A program made the translations under genes and the position numbers. The notes beneath the pieces were generated by a model. It was not told where the DNA came from. It saw only the letters and a list, made by a program, of their open reading frames with translations, and ran no database searches. DNA of 64,000 bases from NCBI RefSeq assembly GCF_026230105.1, contig NC_079480.1:29368488-29432487 (forward strand), read 5' to 3'. Below are positions 46,759 to 58,661 of this stretch, in pieces; positions within the stretch are counted from its first letter, which is position 1, and the number at the start of each line of letters is the position of its first letter. Source of the DNA: Diorhabda sublineata (Eukaryota > Arthropoda > Insecta > Coleoptera > Chrysomelidae).

Positions 46759-48873
46759 CTCATCTATACGCTGAGATCTCATTTTGCATGGAACTCTTTA
46801 TCGTGGTATATGATAGTGTGTGGTATCAATGCACTAATGGGTTAAACTCTGATATCTTTTCTATTAAACCAGTTTATTGCGATAAAATTTTTTACGTTCT
46901 AATAAATAAATTCATCTATTCTACTAATAACTGTTTTTACCAATAACATGTATTGCTATTATCACATCCGTTACCTTTGGTAAAATATTTGTTGGGCAGT
47001 ATAATTAACTTAATAATAAGAATAGATGAACAGGTAATGACGTTGTTCAACATTAAAATGTCTATAATTGTGTATATTGAATTGCTAGCTGTTGGGATTC
47101 TATTTTTTAAAGAATTATTTCGAGGATAAATTTGATTCTCATCGCAATCGACAGTTATTAATACACCATTCACCATATAATTTTGGAATCACCATTCTTA
47201 TTCTAGTGGGAATTCGAATAGTTTGTGATAGTTAATGCAGGTAATTGTTAGATTTATGCTAGATATATTTCATTAGGCAAGCCAATTCCTTCAAAAAATT
47301 AATTCAAAAACTATGAACTTGCTGTCTTAAGCCTCCAACTGTATGCTGAGGTTTGATATACCCCAGCAAATTTCAAGTATGTCGCGTTTTTGAATAATTT
47401 TCACTACTTCTTGTGGTGTCTCAATACTTTACTAAAATTATCGAAACCACTGATCTTTGTTAATTGTGCAGCTGTGTTCAAACGAATAAGCAGACCACAT
47501 CGTTACTTTGGATATCTCATAGATACCCGATTACACAGGTAAGCTACAAACTTTTACGATTTGCTTTTTCTGAATTTAGTTAAATATTTTCTTATTTTTT
47601 GTACAATTTTCAGAATTTGTATTATGACATGATACGAGAAGAAACAGAGTTACTTGGAGAAAGTTGTGGTAAGAGTCGTAAGCGGCTTTTTCTTTTTGGA
47701 TCTACAGCTCCTGAACTAATTTTTGCCTTCTCTCGACCGTCTATTCTTCTCTTGGAATAATTGTTGGGAGGATTGAATGAGTCAATTGTTATCGTTCGTC
47801 CCAAGAGCTCGAAGGAGTGTTGTTAGGTTAGGCTAGCAATCTGCCTAAGCAAATAAAAACGAATCATTTCATTTGAAAATATTAAGTTACTGTTGCGAAC
47901 GCGCTCGATCGGTTAATTAAGTTATACAAAGGACATACAAGATAAGTTGGATCAACATCTTGAAAACTAATACGTTTTAGAAAATTATCATTACAAATAT
48001 TCAACTGAGAAAATATTTAATTTCTTAGTAACCACTAAACACATATGAAGTACAAAATTTACTTTTCATAAGTAATCACTTGATTAATAACAATTATTAT
48101 ATCCAATATAAAACGAATAGTGGTAAATTATTCGTCTCTGTTAGATATTTTTATTAACTACCTAATTTAGCAGTGGTGGGTTCAATTTTCAAATTATATA
48201 TTGATATTAATCAGTACTAGTGAAACAAAATACTCAAAGTGAGTTTCAGTTGCAAGATAAATGCAGTGAACTATGAAAAGAGGTATGTAAGAACAGTATG
48301 GAATATTCAGCTTTAAAATTGCGATAATCTATGTAATTTTTAAATTTCTAAATTTAAATTCTAATGGGATGTATATGATTTGGGACACTGCGACCCAAAG
48401 GGTCTATTGTGTCCTCTTTTTTTGCTGTTGCATAGTTCTATCTACCGATCTTTTCGTACGTTTCCAGCTGTAATGATCTGGAATTCCTCAATTTCTCGCA
48501 CCTCGATTGAATGTGAATAGAGATTTTATTCTTTAGATAGGAAAATCTGTACTCTATACTAAATCTAGCATCATAAGGTGTCCAGTGAGACAGTTATTCC
48601 TCGATAAGACTAATGTTAGTATTCATAGATTGTTTTTACTTAGGTTGATACATTCAACAGATCTTCCCTGGTTATAGTTCAGGTTCTATGAAGAGGTTAT
48701 CCGCCACTACTTCAGCAAGTCTGTAAGTTATTTTATTTCCCTCCACTTCAGTGTGTTCCGGTACCCATTGGAGGGTTACTTATAGTCTAAGATTCCACCG
48801 CTTGATCTTGCAGGGATCTGTTTTTTTGATGAAATTAATTTCAAAGGAATCTTGAGGATATATGGAATGGATA
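46759..48873. other. Stretch without recognised gene
   Basis: Minus-strand open frames at 46937-47176 and 47622-47804 are unrecognised. An acceptor-like CAATTTTCAG at 47604-47613 is in the right phase to follow gene 1 exon 3 but would add only six residues; not supported. Confidence 0.35.
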
Positions 48874-49082
48874 AAAAATTAGCCACAATTACCTGTAATT
48901 AATTTTAATGTCATTTATATAGTAATATGACTTGCAGCTGTATGTTTTTTCAGTCAATCTTACAGCATTCGAAAGAAAAAGATGTCAGAAATCGAAATAA
49001 AAATGGTTACCAGCTCTTAATTTTATGCAAAATTAAAGTTTTATATACATCGAACATGAAAATCCATGGTTGCCAGTTGCAC

Positions 49083-49133
49083 AATGGTCGCAAACAAAGA
49101 TTGCTATGATTTTTGTGAACGACTCTCGCTCCA
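49083..49133 (+). CDS. Exon-like ORF start in the left arm of the foldback element
   Basis: ATG followed by VANKDCYDFCERLSLQ and an exact donor CAG|GTAAGT. The right arm, on the other strand, carries the equivalent MATNKGYHDFCERFSLQ|GTAAGT. Conservation of the start codon, frame and donor in both arms suggests this was the first coding exon of the element's gene, captured in the inverted repeat. No domain known. Confidence 0.4.
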
Positions 49134-49371
49134 GGTAAGTGGAAGCGCAAGAGTGAAGATGCACGCATTGTTACGTGCGATGAATAAGGACAAAGCATGG
49201 CAGTTGCGACACTTATACAGTTTATGTGCAGTTTAGGCATTTCGTAGTTTACAAAAGGTGAGCACGCCACTTTGCCTTGTTTACGAAAGGTGAACACTTC
49301 GTTTTCAATTTAATAAATATTGTTTAGTGTTTATATTTGTGCTTTCTGAAAATTTGGACGTGTTTTTTGTG

Positions 49372-49459
49372 CCACGAAGGTGGAAAATTAATCGATTTTG
49401 ATAACTCTTATGATTCCGATGATGTTGATGGTGACACAGACGATGAAGAAGAAAACTAA
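49372..49459 (+). pseudogene. ORF end in the middle of the foldback element
   Basis: A frame reads CHEGGKLIDFDNSYDSDDVD then GDTDDEEEN and stops at 49457-49459, an acidic tail of the sort often seen at protein ends. AATAAA follows at 49540-49545. The intervening coding exons between this and the ATG exon are not found, so this is probably what remains after an internal deletion. Confidence 0.35.
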
Positions 49460-50171
49460 AAGATCTATTTAACTATAAGATTTACATTTAGAAAAAGCCG
49501 ACAAATAACTTGTAAACGAAGTGGATTTTCACTTTTTCAATAAAAAATAATATTGTTAAAATTAATAATAAAAGCAAATGTAGTTATTAATGAAATAAAA
49601 ACCAAAATCTAAGTATCCATGGACATAGAAAAAACAAATAGAAAAACTCCAATTTTCTCTAAAGATTCTGTAGAAAACTTTTTCGATGAAAAATGGGTCT
49701 TTACCCAAGCGATGAAAATTGTCATTATGCCGAAAATTTTATATATAATAAATAATAAAACCTAATATCCACAACTTTATACTATTGTTAACAGCTCATA
49801 ACAATGCGTGCATCTTCTCTTTTGCGCTTCCACTTACCTGGAGCGAGAATCGTTCACAAAAATCATGGTAACCTTTGTTTGTGGCCATTGTGCTACTGGC
49901 AACCATGGATTTTCATGTTCAATATGTATAAAACTTGCATAAAAATTAAAAAAAAAACTGTGAATGCAGTTAATTAACAATAATATACCTGCTTACACCT
50001 AGCAACCCTAATGCTGCGGCCGACTGAGAGCTGGCAACCATTTTTATTTTGATTCTTGACATCAGTTTCTTTCAAATGCCGTAAGATTTACTGAAAAAAA
50101 CATACAGCTGCAAGTCATATTAGTATATTAATGACATTAAAATTAATTACAGGTAATTGCGGCTAATTTTT

Positions 50172-51580
50172 ACAAAGCAACCTATCCCTAATCCTTTAAA
50201 GTTAATATCATCAAGAAAACAGATACTTGCAGGATCCTGTACTATTAGAAATTCTCCACCTATCAAACTTTGACTCAAATTTTGAATCTGAGCTCTAGTT
50301 GTCTGATTAGTAGTTTAGATTTATTAAGCCCTAACAATTAATTGTGAGTTACACCCCCTCAAACTTCTGGAAAAAGAAATTACCAAGAATCTTTAATCGT
50401 TATCAAAAACTTATCATTCATTCAACATTTCATTAACATTCCGCAATCAATAAGTAATTGTGGCCGCTAACTTTGACATTGAAACTTCTTTTGATAATAT
50501 TCCACTAGGTAAAGTACTGTAGTAAATTTTACTGGGGTTTAATGAAAGTTTCTTTCTTTGCACACGATACATTTGGATAAGATGCTGTTTTAAGCTAGGC
50601 GTTTGGTTCACATCAGCAATAAAATTTGCATCGATACTAATCTATTCGTCTTCAGAATTAACTTACGAATTTTTATGAAGCTATGCACTTGAACTGGAAA
50701 TCACAGAGTAGGAAAATAAAACAGTATTTGATTTATTATTTTTTATTATAATTAACCTCTCGTTCCTCCTCAAGTATTCCAGTAAAAGCCTAGGCTGATT
50801 ATTTTATTAATATTTTAGAAGAAGCACCTAATGAAACATAATCTGAATGTTCGGTAACTTATCAAGTTAGTCGGGTCGTAGTCATCATGTGATAGGATCC
50901 TTTCTCTCCTGATAGACAGGTGGATAAATGCGATTAGTTGACAGATTACTTTACTTCACGTCTATGATTTTTTGAAAATTAAGAATTGTTTATTTCCCTT
51001 GAATGGTTGTTTACTATTAATTCTCATGACGCTGCTAACGATTGATCTGTTACTGAGGTTTGCAGCTTTTATGTTTTTCGGTGTTTCGTCATGAAAATTA
51101 CTATTGTTACGAATGTGTCTCCACCCTGGAACTGGCCCTTTTGATGTACGTTAGAAATACCCGGAATTCGTTTGATGTTTGTTTTCTATGTGTTTTAATT
51201 ATAGCAGTTCATTTACATTGTTTTTTTTTGAATAATTTCTAGGAAAGTCTATTTATTCGTGTGTTTTCTCTCTTATTTTCTAGAAGTTTTGAAAATTTTC
51301 TGAGTTTGCGTAGCTCAGTTAAGTTTTTAATAAATAGTCGTATTGAATAGACAGAAATAGAAAGTAATAGAAGAATGCTAGTAAATTATTATAAGTTAGT
51401 TATGTGTAGTGTAAGGTATTTAAATAAATAAAGAACGTGTAATATAGTGTCTATTAATTCACCCCAAGAATAGAAATCGTATAAATGAATAAGAAAAACA
51501 TTACAGTATTAAACTTTAAAATGTCCACCGAAAATTGAACGCGACGTTCGAAAATTGTATATAAAAAGTATCAAAAAAAT
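50172..51580. other. Stretch without recognised gene
   Basis: No recognisable gene. GCGTAGCTCAGTTAAG at 51308-51323 recalls a tRNA D-arm start but no fold follows. Confidence 0.35.
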
Positions 51581-52340
51581 ATTTTTCTACGACCGTGCGT
51601 TTTAACCCACTTTCCCACACGTATTTTAGTTTTGAAAGTGTAAAATTATGCAAATTTTGACCTTATTAGATAGTTTTTTACTCCGGAGGTTATAACTATT
51701 GTTACTACAGGTAAATAAATATTTACGAAATAGTCCATTAAATAAAATTTAAACTTTTTCTAGCTTTTGGTAGCATTTTCAATTTTTTGAAAATATAAAA
51801 TAATACAGATATTTTTCATATAACCTTGTACATTCTTCAAAGGAGTGTCACAAAACAACCATCAAACCACCCGGGTTTGATATCAGTTGTTATGACAACA
51901 CAGGCGTGTAATTGTTACTAATACGTCAAAGTTGTTCAAAACGTCTTGGAAGTGACCGAATAAGTATAATCTTCTAAATTAAACCACATTAAACCAAATA
52001 ACTCCACTGGACCGGCAATTCTTACTAGTCTACAGAATACGACAAATTGTGTTTTCAATATTAATATTTATAATAATTAGTAGTTTTTAGTTAAAGTTTT
52101 TTATATTATTATGTTTGTTGGAATAAAATAATTTTTGAAAAATGGGTCGTTGTATATACGGTCGTAGAAAAAATAATGTAATAACTCATGCGTAAAGTGT
52201 CTTTCCGCACTTAACCGCTTGGCTGAACTCCACTCCGCGTCGTTCGGGACAACAGTAATCGCGTGCGGGAAAGTATCACTAACTATTTCATTTGTAAAAA
52301 AATATTTAATCGTTTCTATCCTTTTCGTCATTCTCATTGA
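51581..52340. repeat. Region with inverted motif pairs upstream of gene 2
   Basis: TTTTCTACGACCGT at 51582-51595 has its inverse ACGGTCGTAGAAAA at 52157-52170, and ACTTTCCCACACG at 51618-51630 has the near inverse CGTGCGGGAAAGT at 52252-52264. The order (A, B, A', B') is not that of a simple hairpin, so this may be two overlapping elements. A 78-codon minus-strand open frame lies at 52101-52337 (MTKRIETIKYFFTNEIVSD...), not recognised. Confidence 0.45.
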
Positions 52341-52499
52341 TCAAATCAATTGTGAGGTATACGAAAATTCCCAGGGTTTACTCCATTTATTTATTTAATA
52401 TAATACGAAACTCAAGTGTCATCAACAAAAAAACAGTAGTTTATATGTTACAGAGCTTTTAATATTTATCAAGTAAATTTTAGTTTCAGTTGAAGTATA

Positions 52500-52772
52500 A
52501 TGTCAAACGAATCAGAGACAAGAATTTCTCTGGCAGAAGATAAAGGATTTTCGATGGTGTTAAAACACAAAATAGATAAACTAAGAAATATAATAACGGT
52601 GGAACCATTGGTAGGATTCTATCAATTAGGACTATTTTTAACGAAACCGGCATTGGATAGCTTAGAACTTGAAAAAGCTTGTAGGATAAGTTTAGGATAT
52701 AATGATACAGTATGTAATGCTGTTATTGGAGGTAACCATCAGCAGTTTTCAGACCAAAATGACAGCATTCAG
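52500..52772 (+). CDS. SLC46-like MFS transporter, gene 2, coding exon 1
   Basis: ATG at 52500 follows a TTTTAGTTTCAG acceptor-like run by 10 bases, hinting at a 5'UTR intron. The exon encodes 91 residues and ends in phase 0 (ATTCAG|GTACGT). It contains the start of TM1 as IITVEPLVGFYQLGLFLTK (about 31-49), then the extracellular loop with cysteines 61 and 72 (KACRISLGYNDTVCNAV) and sequons at 68 and 87, matching gene 1 residue by residue in the key positions. Role as for gene 1: a multi-pass organic-solute transporter of unknown substrate. Confidence 0.9.
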
Positions 52773-52964
52773 GTACGTATTAAACATTATCTTAATTTAG
52801 ACGGCTACAAACTAAAATCTACAAATATCCTCAATATCTAGCACTAATCAATTTTGAAATAACTATGAACGAAGTATATTTATTGATAAGATAAAACATT
52901 ACTAACATCAGAAAAACTTTCCCATTGTCGCTTATCACTTTGGAGAACTATTAAAAAGAAGTAA

Positions 52965-53092
52965 TTTGGAGTTTTGGAACCTTTGGTGATATTTATATTG
53001 AAGACACTGTTTACACTACCACTACACAAAAACTCACATTTAGACTGTTTGACGCCCGTTATAGCCTTCAGAGACCGAAAGTAAACTGAAAT
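52965..53092. repeat. Interspersed repeat module, copy A
   Basis: Contains GGTGATATTTATATTGAAGA, CACTACCACTACAC and CTTCAGAGACCGAAAGTAAA, followed by CTGAAA. The same blocks recur at 62777-62935 and 63781-63870. It lies 110 bases upstream of the Penelope fragment and may belong to it. Confidence 0.65.
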
Positions 53093-53204
53093 CTATTAAC
53101 TCGTTTCATATGGAATTTTCCATTTCCTGGTATATCTTTTAATTAATTTTCCACTTAACATCGAGAGATACAGTAAAAAAAGGATCTTTATTATCTAATT
53201 TTTA

Positions 53205-53580
53205 ACAGAGTGGGTTATAAATTGGTTTTTAAATCCTACAATACATTAAAACAATTATTAGGTAATTCTAAGGATAAAATTTGGAAGAGTGGTTTATATG
53301 AAATTAGCTGTAGTGATTGGAAAAGGAAGTATATTGGGCAGACTAAGAGATCCGTTAATGTCCGCTTTAAGGAGCACATAACTCATTTGAAATATGGACG
53401 GACCGAAAAACCGAGTATTGACGATAATGCTGCCAGTCATAACCATGAAATGAATATATATAAAATTGATAAAAAATGTATTTAATAATAAATTGTTCGA
53501 TACATTTAAAAGCATTGAAATTGATAAATGTAAGAACAGCTTGAATAGGGACAAAGGGCCGGTTTAGAACTAGAAAGAAG
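53205..53580 (+). mobile_element. Penelope-like element fragment with GIY-YIG endonuclease
   Basis: The frame from 53210 reads YKLVFKSYNTLKQLLGNSKD, then SGLYEISCSDWKRKYIGQTK, then RSVNVRFKEHITHLKYGRT and HNHEMNIYKI. This is the linker plus GIY-YIG nuclease of Penelope-like elements: LYE (GIY position), KYIGQT (YIG), the Arg of VRFKEH, and the HNHE block. The second cysteine of the usual CSDC pair is W here. The reverse transcriptase upstream is missing and the frame stops at 53483-53485. After a shift, NRDKGPV-like residues and LERSLRK can be read to about 53580. Inside intron 1 of gene 2. Confidence 0.85.
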
Positions 53581-53859
53581 TTTACGGAAAATTTGTTCAG
53601 ATACAGAGATACAGTTCAAATACAGATGGAAATATGCAAAAAGTGGAAAAAATTTTGTTTTAAATTGTTTTGAAAGAGTTTGATGAAGATCTCAAAATTT
53701 CGTATTGTAGAATTGAAAGATCGTTTTCATGCCAATCTGGATGTCACGGTCAATATTGTTGTATCTATAACAATGAGCAGGAAGCTTTAAAAATACCTGA
53801 CAATCAAATTCAAACATCAAGTTCATCAACTTTAAGCTCCGAATTCAACAAATAGTGAA

Positions 53860-54130
53860 GGAAGAGACCTATAAATGGACCAACGGCTTTCTTCTATCAT
53901 AACAACGTGCCATGCCAAAAGTCTCCTCTCCTTACCCCAAATTCATTTCCATACGAATTTTGGCTCTTCTAGGAAATTATAAATGTAGGGAAACATTTTT
54001 ACACCAGTATTAACATTGAAAATGCCACAATAGAGTCATTCCGAAAAAAGACTTCTAGAAATCCTTACAGTCATGGAAACAATGTGCATTGCTAAGGGCA
54101 GCACAATCTCATGTTACTTCACTCTACTTT
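53860..54130 (+). mobile_element. Possible Tc1/mariner relic
   Basis: Plus-strand text FYHNNVPCQKSPLLTPNSFP followed by YEFWLF near 53895-53970 resembles the HHDNAPxHxS ... YEF block of Tc1/mariner transposases; nothing else is firm. Confidence 0.3.
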
Positions 54131-54559
54131 ACAAACCACATTTAAATTTACAGAAACAATTTTTTATCTAGTTATCGCTAATGCTCCTAATAGGAATAAA
54201 ACTCATGAGCTAGATAACATCATATTATTTTTAAATGTTGATATGATACAAATTTTTATGCCAATTCTACTCGCCACTCTTTGCCTCCAATATTTGAGAT
54301 ATACCGTGTCGTCATAAATAAATAATTGGGCTATAGTCCCAATTATCCCAAAGTACCAATCTACTTTAACCCTAGACACTCCAGCCTAATATCTCATAGA
54401 GGATGGATACCAATAACTTCAGCATTATATTAGCTACAAGTGCATACCTATGATGTGGAAAAAAAATGGAGTAGTTCCATTAAAACAAAGCTGTATTAAG
54501 AACAAACATAATCTAACTAATATTATAAAAGAAAAATATAACTTTCAGGGCTTAAAATT

Positions 54560-55700
54560 TCTTAAAGTGTGGTAACTTTCGAAACACTTCGCGCGATACT
54601 GGGGCAAATATCGCAATATTCCGAAGTTTCGCTTCTTTCTTCTTTTTCCTGTCTTTCATAATACACAAGACAATCTGTTTTCATGCCTTTTCGCAATATG
54701 TGCAGTCTTTTGTCCAGTCTTGTTTGATGTGTTGAAGTAGAAGGTCTTGATCGATCTTCGTGGAACTCACCTACAAGTCAATTGACTAATCTCTTGACAA
54801 ACTTCAAATGGGACAGTGGTTTTCCGTTCTTGCTTATGCATTTTTGGCAAATATTTCCATTCCACCATTTGAGAGATTTTCTTAGGAAACAGTATGATGA
54901 TTCGTATTGATCAACACCACCCATTGAAGCCGTGTAGTTTTTGGCTTTTTCACATTTTGTTGTGTTCTTACAAATATTGTTTTTGTAATGAACCCACTGA
55001 TATCACTGGTGCTTAACAGCGGAACCACTCTTTCCAGGAAATTATCATCGTTCTTACCTTTTTGTTAGCGATTTATATACTCACCAAATTTGGGTTTCTT
55101 TATGGGATCAGGTGCCTTTGCGATTGATTTTTATTGTATACAATTTCTGCGTCATCCAAAACGTATATGCGTATGCCCCATTTTGTAGGCTAGGTTCTAG
55201 GTTATAAAACTAATTTTACCGTTGAATGTATATCTGGTCCCGGTATAATATATTCCGTAAATTTTGAATTAATATATTCATAAAATTGTTGATCCTTGAT
55301 ATGTATGCCATATAGAATCTTTGGAAAGAGTTTTATTTCTCAGTTTGCTCTTGGCATAACTCAATTTCCTTCACTAATTATTCCGTGAAATACAGCTTAA
55401 AAAATTGTAGTGGTTCCTCGATGTTGAAAACTTGCGGCTCTGGTACTTTATTTCCTGTTGACAAATTGATTTTTTGCAAAAGCAATGTCGCTTCCTGTGA
55501 TATCACTCCATGCATTGCTGTCTACAGGGGGTGTATTTTCGTCCTCTGAATTAGATTGGCGAAAATCATGTGTCACTAAATGGCGTTGAATTTGACTTCT
55601 AAGGCCGTGAACAACAATACAATCTGTAAGGGTGCTTAGTTTTTTTTTATGTTTTCAATGATATTGTTACGATTTTCTTTATTTTTTTAATTTTCGTTAT
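54560..55700 (-). mobile_element. piggyBac-type transposon remnant
   Basis: Minus-strand text in several frames: WGIRIYVLDDAEIVYNKNQ near 55130-55190 (the KWGxKxxxL block), DDNFLERVVPL near 55020-55050, then KNYTASMGGVDQYESSYCFL and RKSLKWWNGNI around 54850-54950. YNxxMGGVDxxDxxxxxYxxxxxxxKWW is the hallmark of piggyBac DDE transposases. The tail CLVYYERQEKEERSETSEYC then DICPSIA (54600-54690) carries the cysteines of the C-terminal zinc-binding region. Frameshifts throughout. In intron 1 of gene 2, antisense to it. Confidence 0.8.
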
Positions 55701-56842
55701 TTCCTAAACGTATTTTTGTGGCTAGAATATAAAGTCGTGTTTAAGAATCAGTCTAAAAACGACGAAGTAACAATTTTTATCATCATAGAATATATTGAGA
55801 AGCAGACAACTGAAAGAAGGTGAGGCGGTTTTTAAAATGGGACATGTAGTATTATGTGGCATAGAAGGAACGAATTCAAAAACCATCAAAAGTTTCTCTA
55901 CAGTAGTCAGGTCTAACTTCCCAGCCTCATGAGATAACAATTAATCTGAATAATGTAGTTAACGATTGGAAATGTAAGAACGGGGAAATAGACTTGATTA
56001 TATACACGAAACTACCGAAACGGTGCACAAGAGTTTTATTGGCCACTAGAATAGGATTTTAACAACTAGTACATCTGTAACAGAACAACAACTTTTACCA
56101 CGTTTTTATTGTTTTCGAAGTGCACCTTATGAATGTGATTACTAATTAGACTAAAATTACAAATGACACTTTCTATTGTTTATAAAATAACAAAATTGAA
56201 TCGTATTCTGACTTTGTTGCTCACCTTTATTGAATTTTAAAAGAAAATTAACAGATGTCGCCCATTTCGTAATTTTCGCGTATTCAATTCTTCTTTTTTT
56301 TAACTACAATTATGTATCGATCCCTTAATGATCTTCTAATAGTATTTCAGTTAAATCGTCGCCAAGTAACGCAAAATCGAACTCATCTCTCACATAAACT
56401 CATAAACACTAAAAGATAAATATTAGAATATTAAGAAAATAAAGTTTGCTATAAAAATGTTACATAAAGTTTAGGTTTTTCAACAACAAAATTTCTAAGG
56501 CATGCAGGGTTATTAATTCATAGACTTTTTAGTTTTTCTACGTTAAGAAAGTTTTGATAGATGGCGGATGAGTCAACACCACTTAAGCCTCCTATTTTCG
56601 AACAAAAATCAGTAAAACATCGATATAAAGAGGAGGAGACTTTAATTTAAAGTTAATTTAACTATTAAAAGCGCCAACATCCGTGTCGCCGTAGCCGCGA
56701 CAGTGGATTTAATGTTAGCATTTTAATGTCGCAAATACGGCGACGACGGAGTGCAAAATGTTATTTTTTCGAAGCTTTTTCCTAGAACATTTACGTGAAA
56801 TATTGCATTAACACTTAAATTAGGTATCTTCATTTTTTGCAG
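55701..56842. other. Intron 1 of gene 2, 3' part
   Basis: Minus-strand open frame 55722-55940 (MLSHEAGKLDLTTVEKLLMV...) is unrecognised. GC-richer patch with CG dinucleotides at about 56678-56750. The acceptor TTCATTTTTTGCAG ends at 56842. Confidence 0.4.
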
Positions 56843-57479
56843 GTTGTAGTGAGTAAAATGCATATGTGGCAACACGTAATGCAGAGTATAGTACCATTAC
56901 TTCTTATCATTTTCCTTGGCACCTACAGTGACAAATACAAATGGAGAAGGCCGTTTTTCATAATACCTCTGGTAGGACATCTCATAGGTAACATAGGATG
57001 TATGTTGTGCGTCTTAAACATGACAACTTGGCCGCTAGAAGCTCAATCTGTATTCCAGAAAGTAGTTCCTTCGATATGTGGATCTCAAGTAATAGTTTCG
57101 ATGGCTACGACGGCTTATATAGCTGATGTGAGCGATGTTAAATCTAGAACATTCAGATTAGGAGTGACTACAATAGTAATAAATATATCGGTACTTTTAG
57201 CTAATTCCATATCGGGTGTTGTTTTTACGAAAATCGGCTATAACGGTGTTTTATCAGTTTCATCGTTGATGTTCATTCTAGGTATTATATACGCTTCATT
57301 ATGGATCAAGGAATATCAACCAACTTTCGAGAAAAATAAATTAGCACATTTATTTATGAATATGTTTGATCCTAAAAATGCCATGGAAACTATCACAGTC
57401 ATTTTTAAAACGAAGGGGAAAAGTAAACACCTGTATGCGATGCTATTATTCGTCATGATTTATCAATCTGCTCTAGAAG
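56843..57479 (+). CDS. SLC46-like gene 2, coding exon 2
   Basis: Enters in phase 0 directly after the exon 1 glutamine and ends in phase 1 at GAAG|GTAAGG. It encodes VVVSKMHMWQHVMQSIVPLL (TM2), the MFS signature GTYSDKYKWRRPF, IIPLVGHLIGNIGCMLCVL (TM3), TM4-TM6 with MATTAYIADVSDVKSRTFRL, the conserved intracellular loop between TM4 and TM5, and IKEYQPTFEKNK...MFDPKNAMETI, the central loop, then TM7 (LYAMLLFVMIYQSALE). It is collinear with gene 1 residues 99-309. In gene 1 this whole portion is fused to its neighbours in one exon. Confidence 0.92.
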
Positions 57480-57959
57480 GTAAGGTTCATTTTTGATGAT
57501 TGATGTAAAGTGCCCTCCACTAACACTAGACCCACGGCCAAGTTTTCTCCATACTATGAGGGTGATTTTAAAAATTCCCATTTCTTTTTACAAATAGAAA
57601 ACATTGTTTATGTTATGTGTTAGTAGCTGGAAGGGTGATGGGGCGTAACAGCCCACCCAGATTTCTTTAAAATCTTCAATTTCTTCAAAATCTTCTGTCA
57701 ATCAGAATGACACTACTGACTAATGAATCATCCAGCTATCATATCCTGTGGCGATGGAGTCTAACAACTTCTTCTTGTTGTCTACTCCCTGACAATGTTG
57801 AAGACACTTGCAAGTACTGTCAAGCGTTGCACCTTGTGTCTATTAGTCAGTATCCGAGGGGGGAGGGGCACCGAACGAGCAAACACATTGCGATATCCCA
57901 ACGTTTCTATTAAAGTTCTTTCAATTGTGCCATGAGAAGCATCAGAAATGCGTTCAACA
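57480..57959. other. Intron 2 of gene 2, 5' part
   Basis: No element recognised with certainty. It probably includes the 5' half of the mariner remnant that follows. Confidence 0.4.
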
Positions 57960-58480
57960 AGTTCATGGACAGTGACCCTGCGATATTTGAGCAGCTAACT
58001 ATTGACTGTTGACTGTTGACCAAAAGTGTGAAAGAGTAGAAACATCGCGTTCGATCTGTACTCGATTTGAAAACGATATAGACTTCTTAAACAGAATTGT
58101 TACTATGGATGAGACTTAGGTACATTTCTACGATCCACGAACAAACCAACAATCGATGGAATGGCGACACTCTGGTTCTCCAAGATATAAGAAGTTTCTT
58201 ATCCAAAAATATACTGGAAAAGTTTTGCTTCAGTTTTTTGGGATTTCCATGGACTAATTATGATTGATTTTTTGGCTAAGGGTAGAACTGTAACTGGAGA
58301 TTACTATTCGATATTACTGACCACTCTACGAGAAATAATTAAAGAGAAAAGACGCCGATAGCTATACAAAGATGTTTTGTATTTGCCCCTGCACACAAAT
58401 CTCATGTTGCCATGCACAAAAATGGTATTTTGGGATTTGATTACTAGAGAAGAATATGTTGAGTGATAAAATATTGAAAT
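57960..58480 (+). mobile_element. Mariner remnant, DD34D type
   Basis: Plus strand: RFENDIDFLNRIVTMDET, a stop where W is expected, then VHFYDPRTNQQSMEWRHSGS (first catalytic Asp in TMDET). The next blocks, GKVLLQFFGISMD.. and DFLAKGRTVTGDYYSILLTT then LREIIKEKRRR, match mariners with the TMDETW signature. The second block survives as PAHKSHVAMHK-like residues near 58390-58420. No ends identified. In intron 2 of gene 2, same strand. Confidence 0.75.
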
Positions 58481-58661
58481 TTTGTTTGGCTCTATTGTAG
58501 GCTAAGAATTTTTTAATATATCTTAATCTTACTCATAACTTCTACTATAAGATATAATAGTCCCAGAGCTGGCTACAAAAAACAGGGTCGATAAGTTGCG
58601 CGCCATTTCAGCTTGTAAACTGGCGGCCCCAACTTAGTACATCACCAAACGCCACTTCTTA

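Larger units (their letters stand above)
48874..50171. mobile_element. Foldback-like DNA element with 300-370 bp inverted arms
   Basis: The left arm 48874-49173 and right arm 49799-50171 are inverted copies: AAAAATTAGCCACAATTACC at the left and AAAAATTAGCCGCAATTACC (minus) at the right, continuing through TGTAATTAATTTTAATGTCA and on to GCACGCATTGTTA. The right arm holds about 70 extra bases. The 625-bp middle contains an ORF end and a polyadenylation signal (separate entries). The family is not recognised. Confidence 0.8.

Noticed and set aside
47614..47632. Last exon of gene 1 (acceptor CAATTTTCAG, adds TICIMT and a stop)
   Set aside because: The phase fits, but six residues over a 26.7 kb intron cannot be distinguished from chance; another fit exists at 34128 (adds TGYHFVRA).
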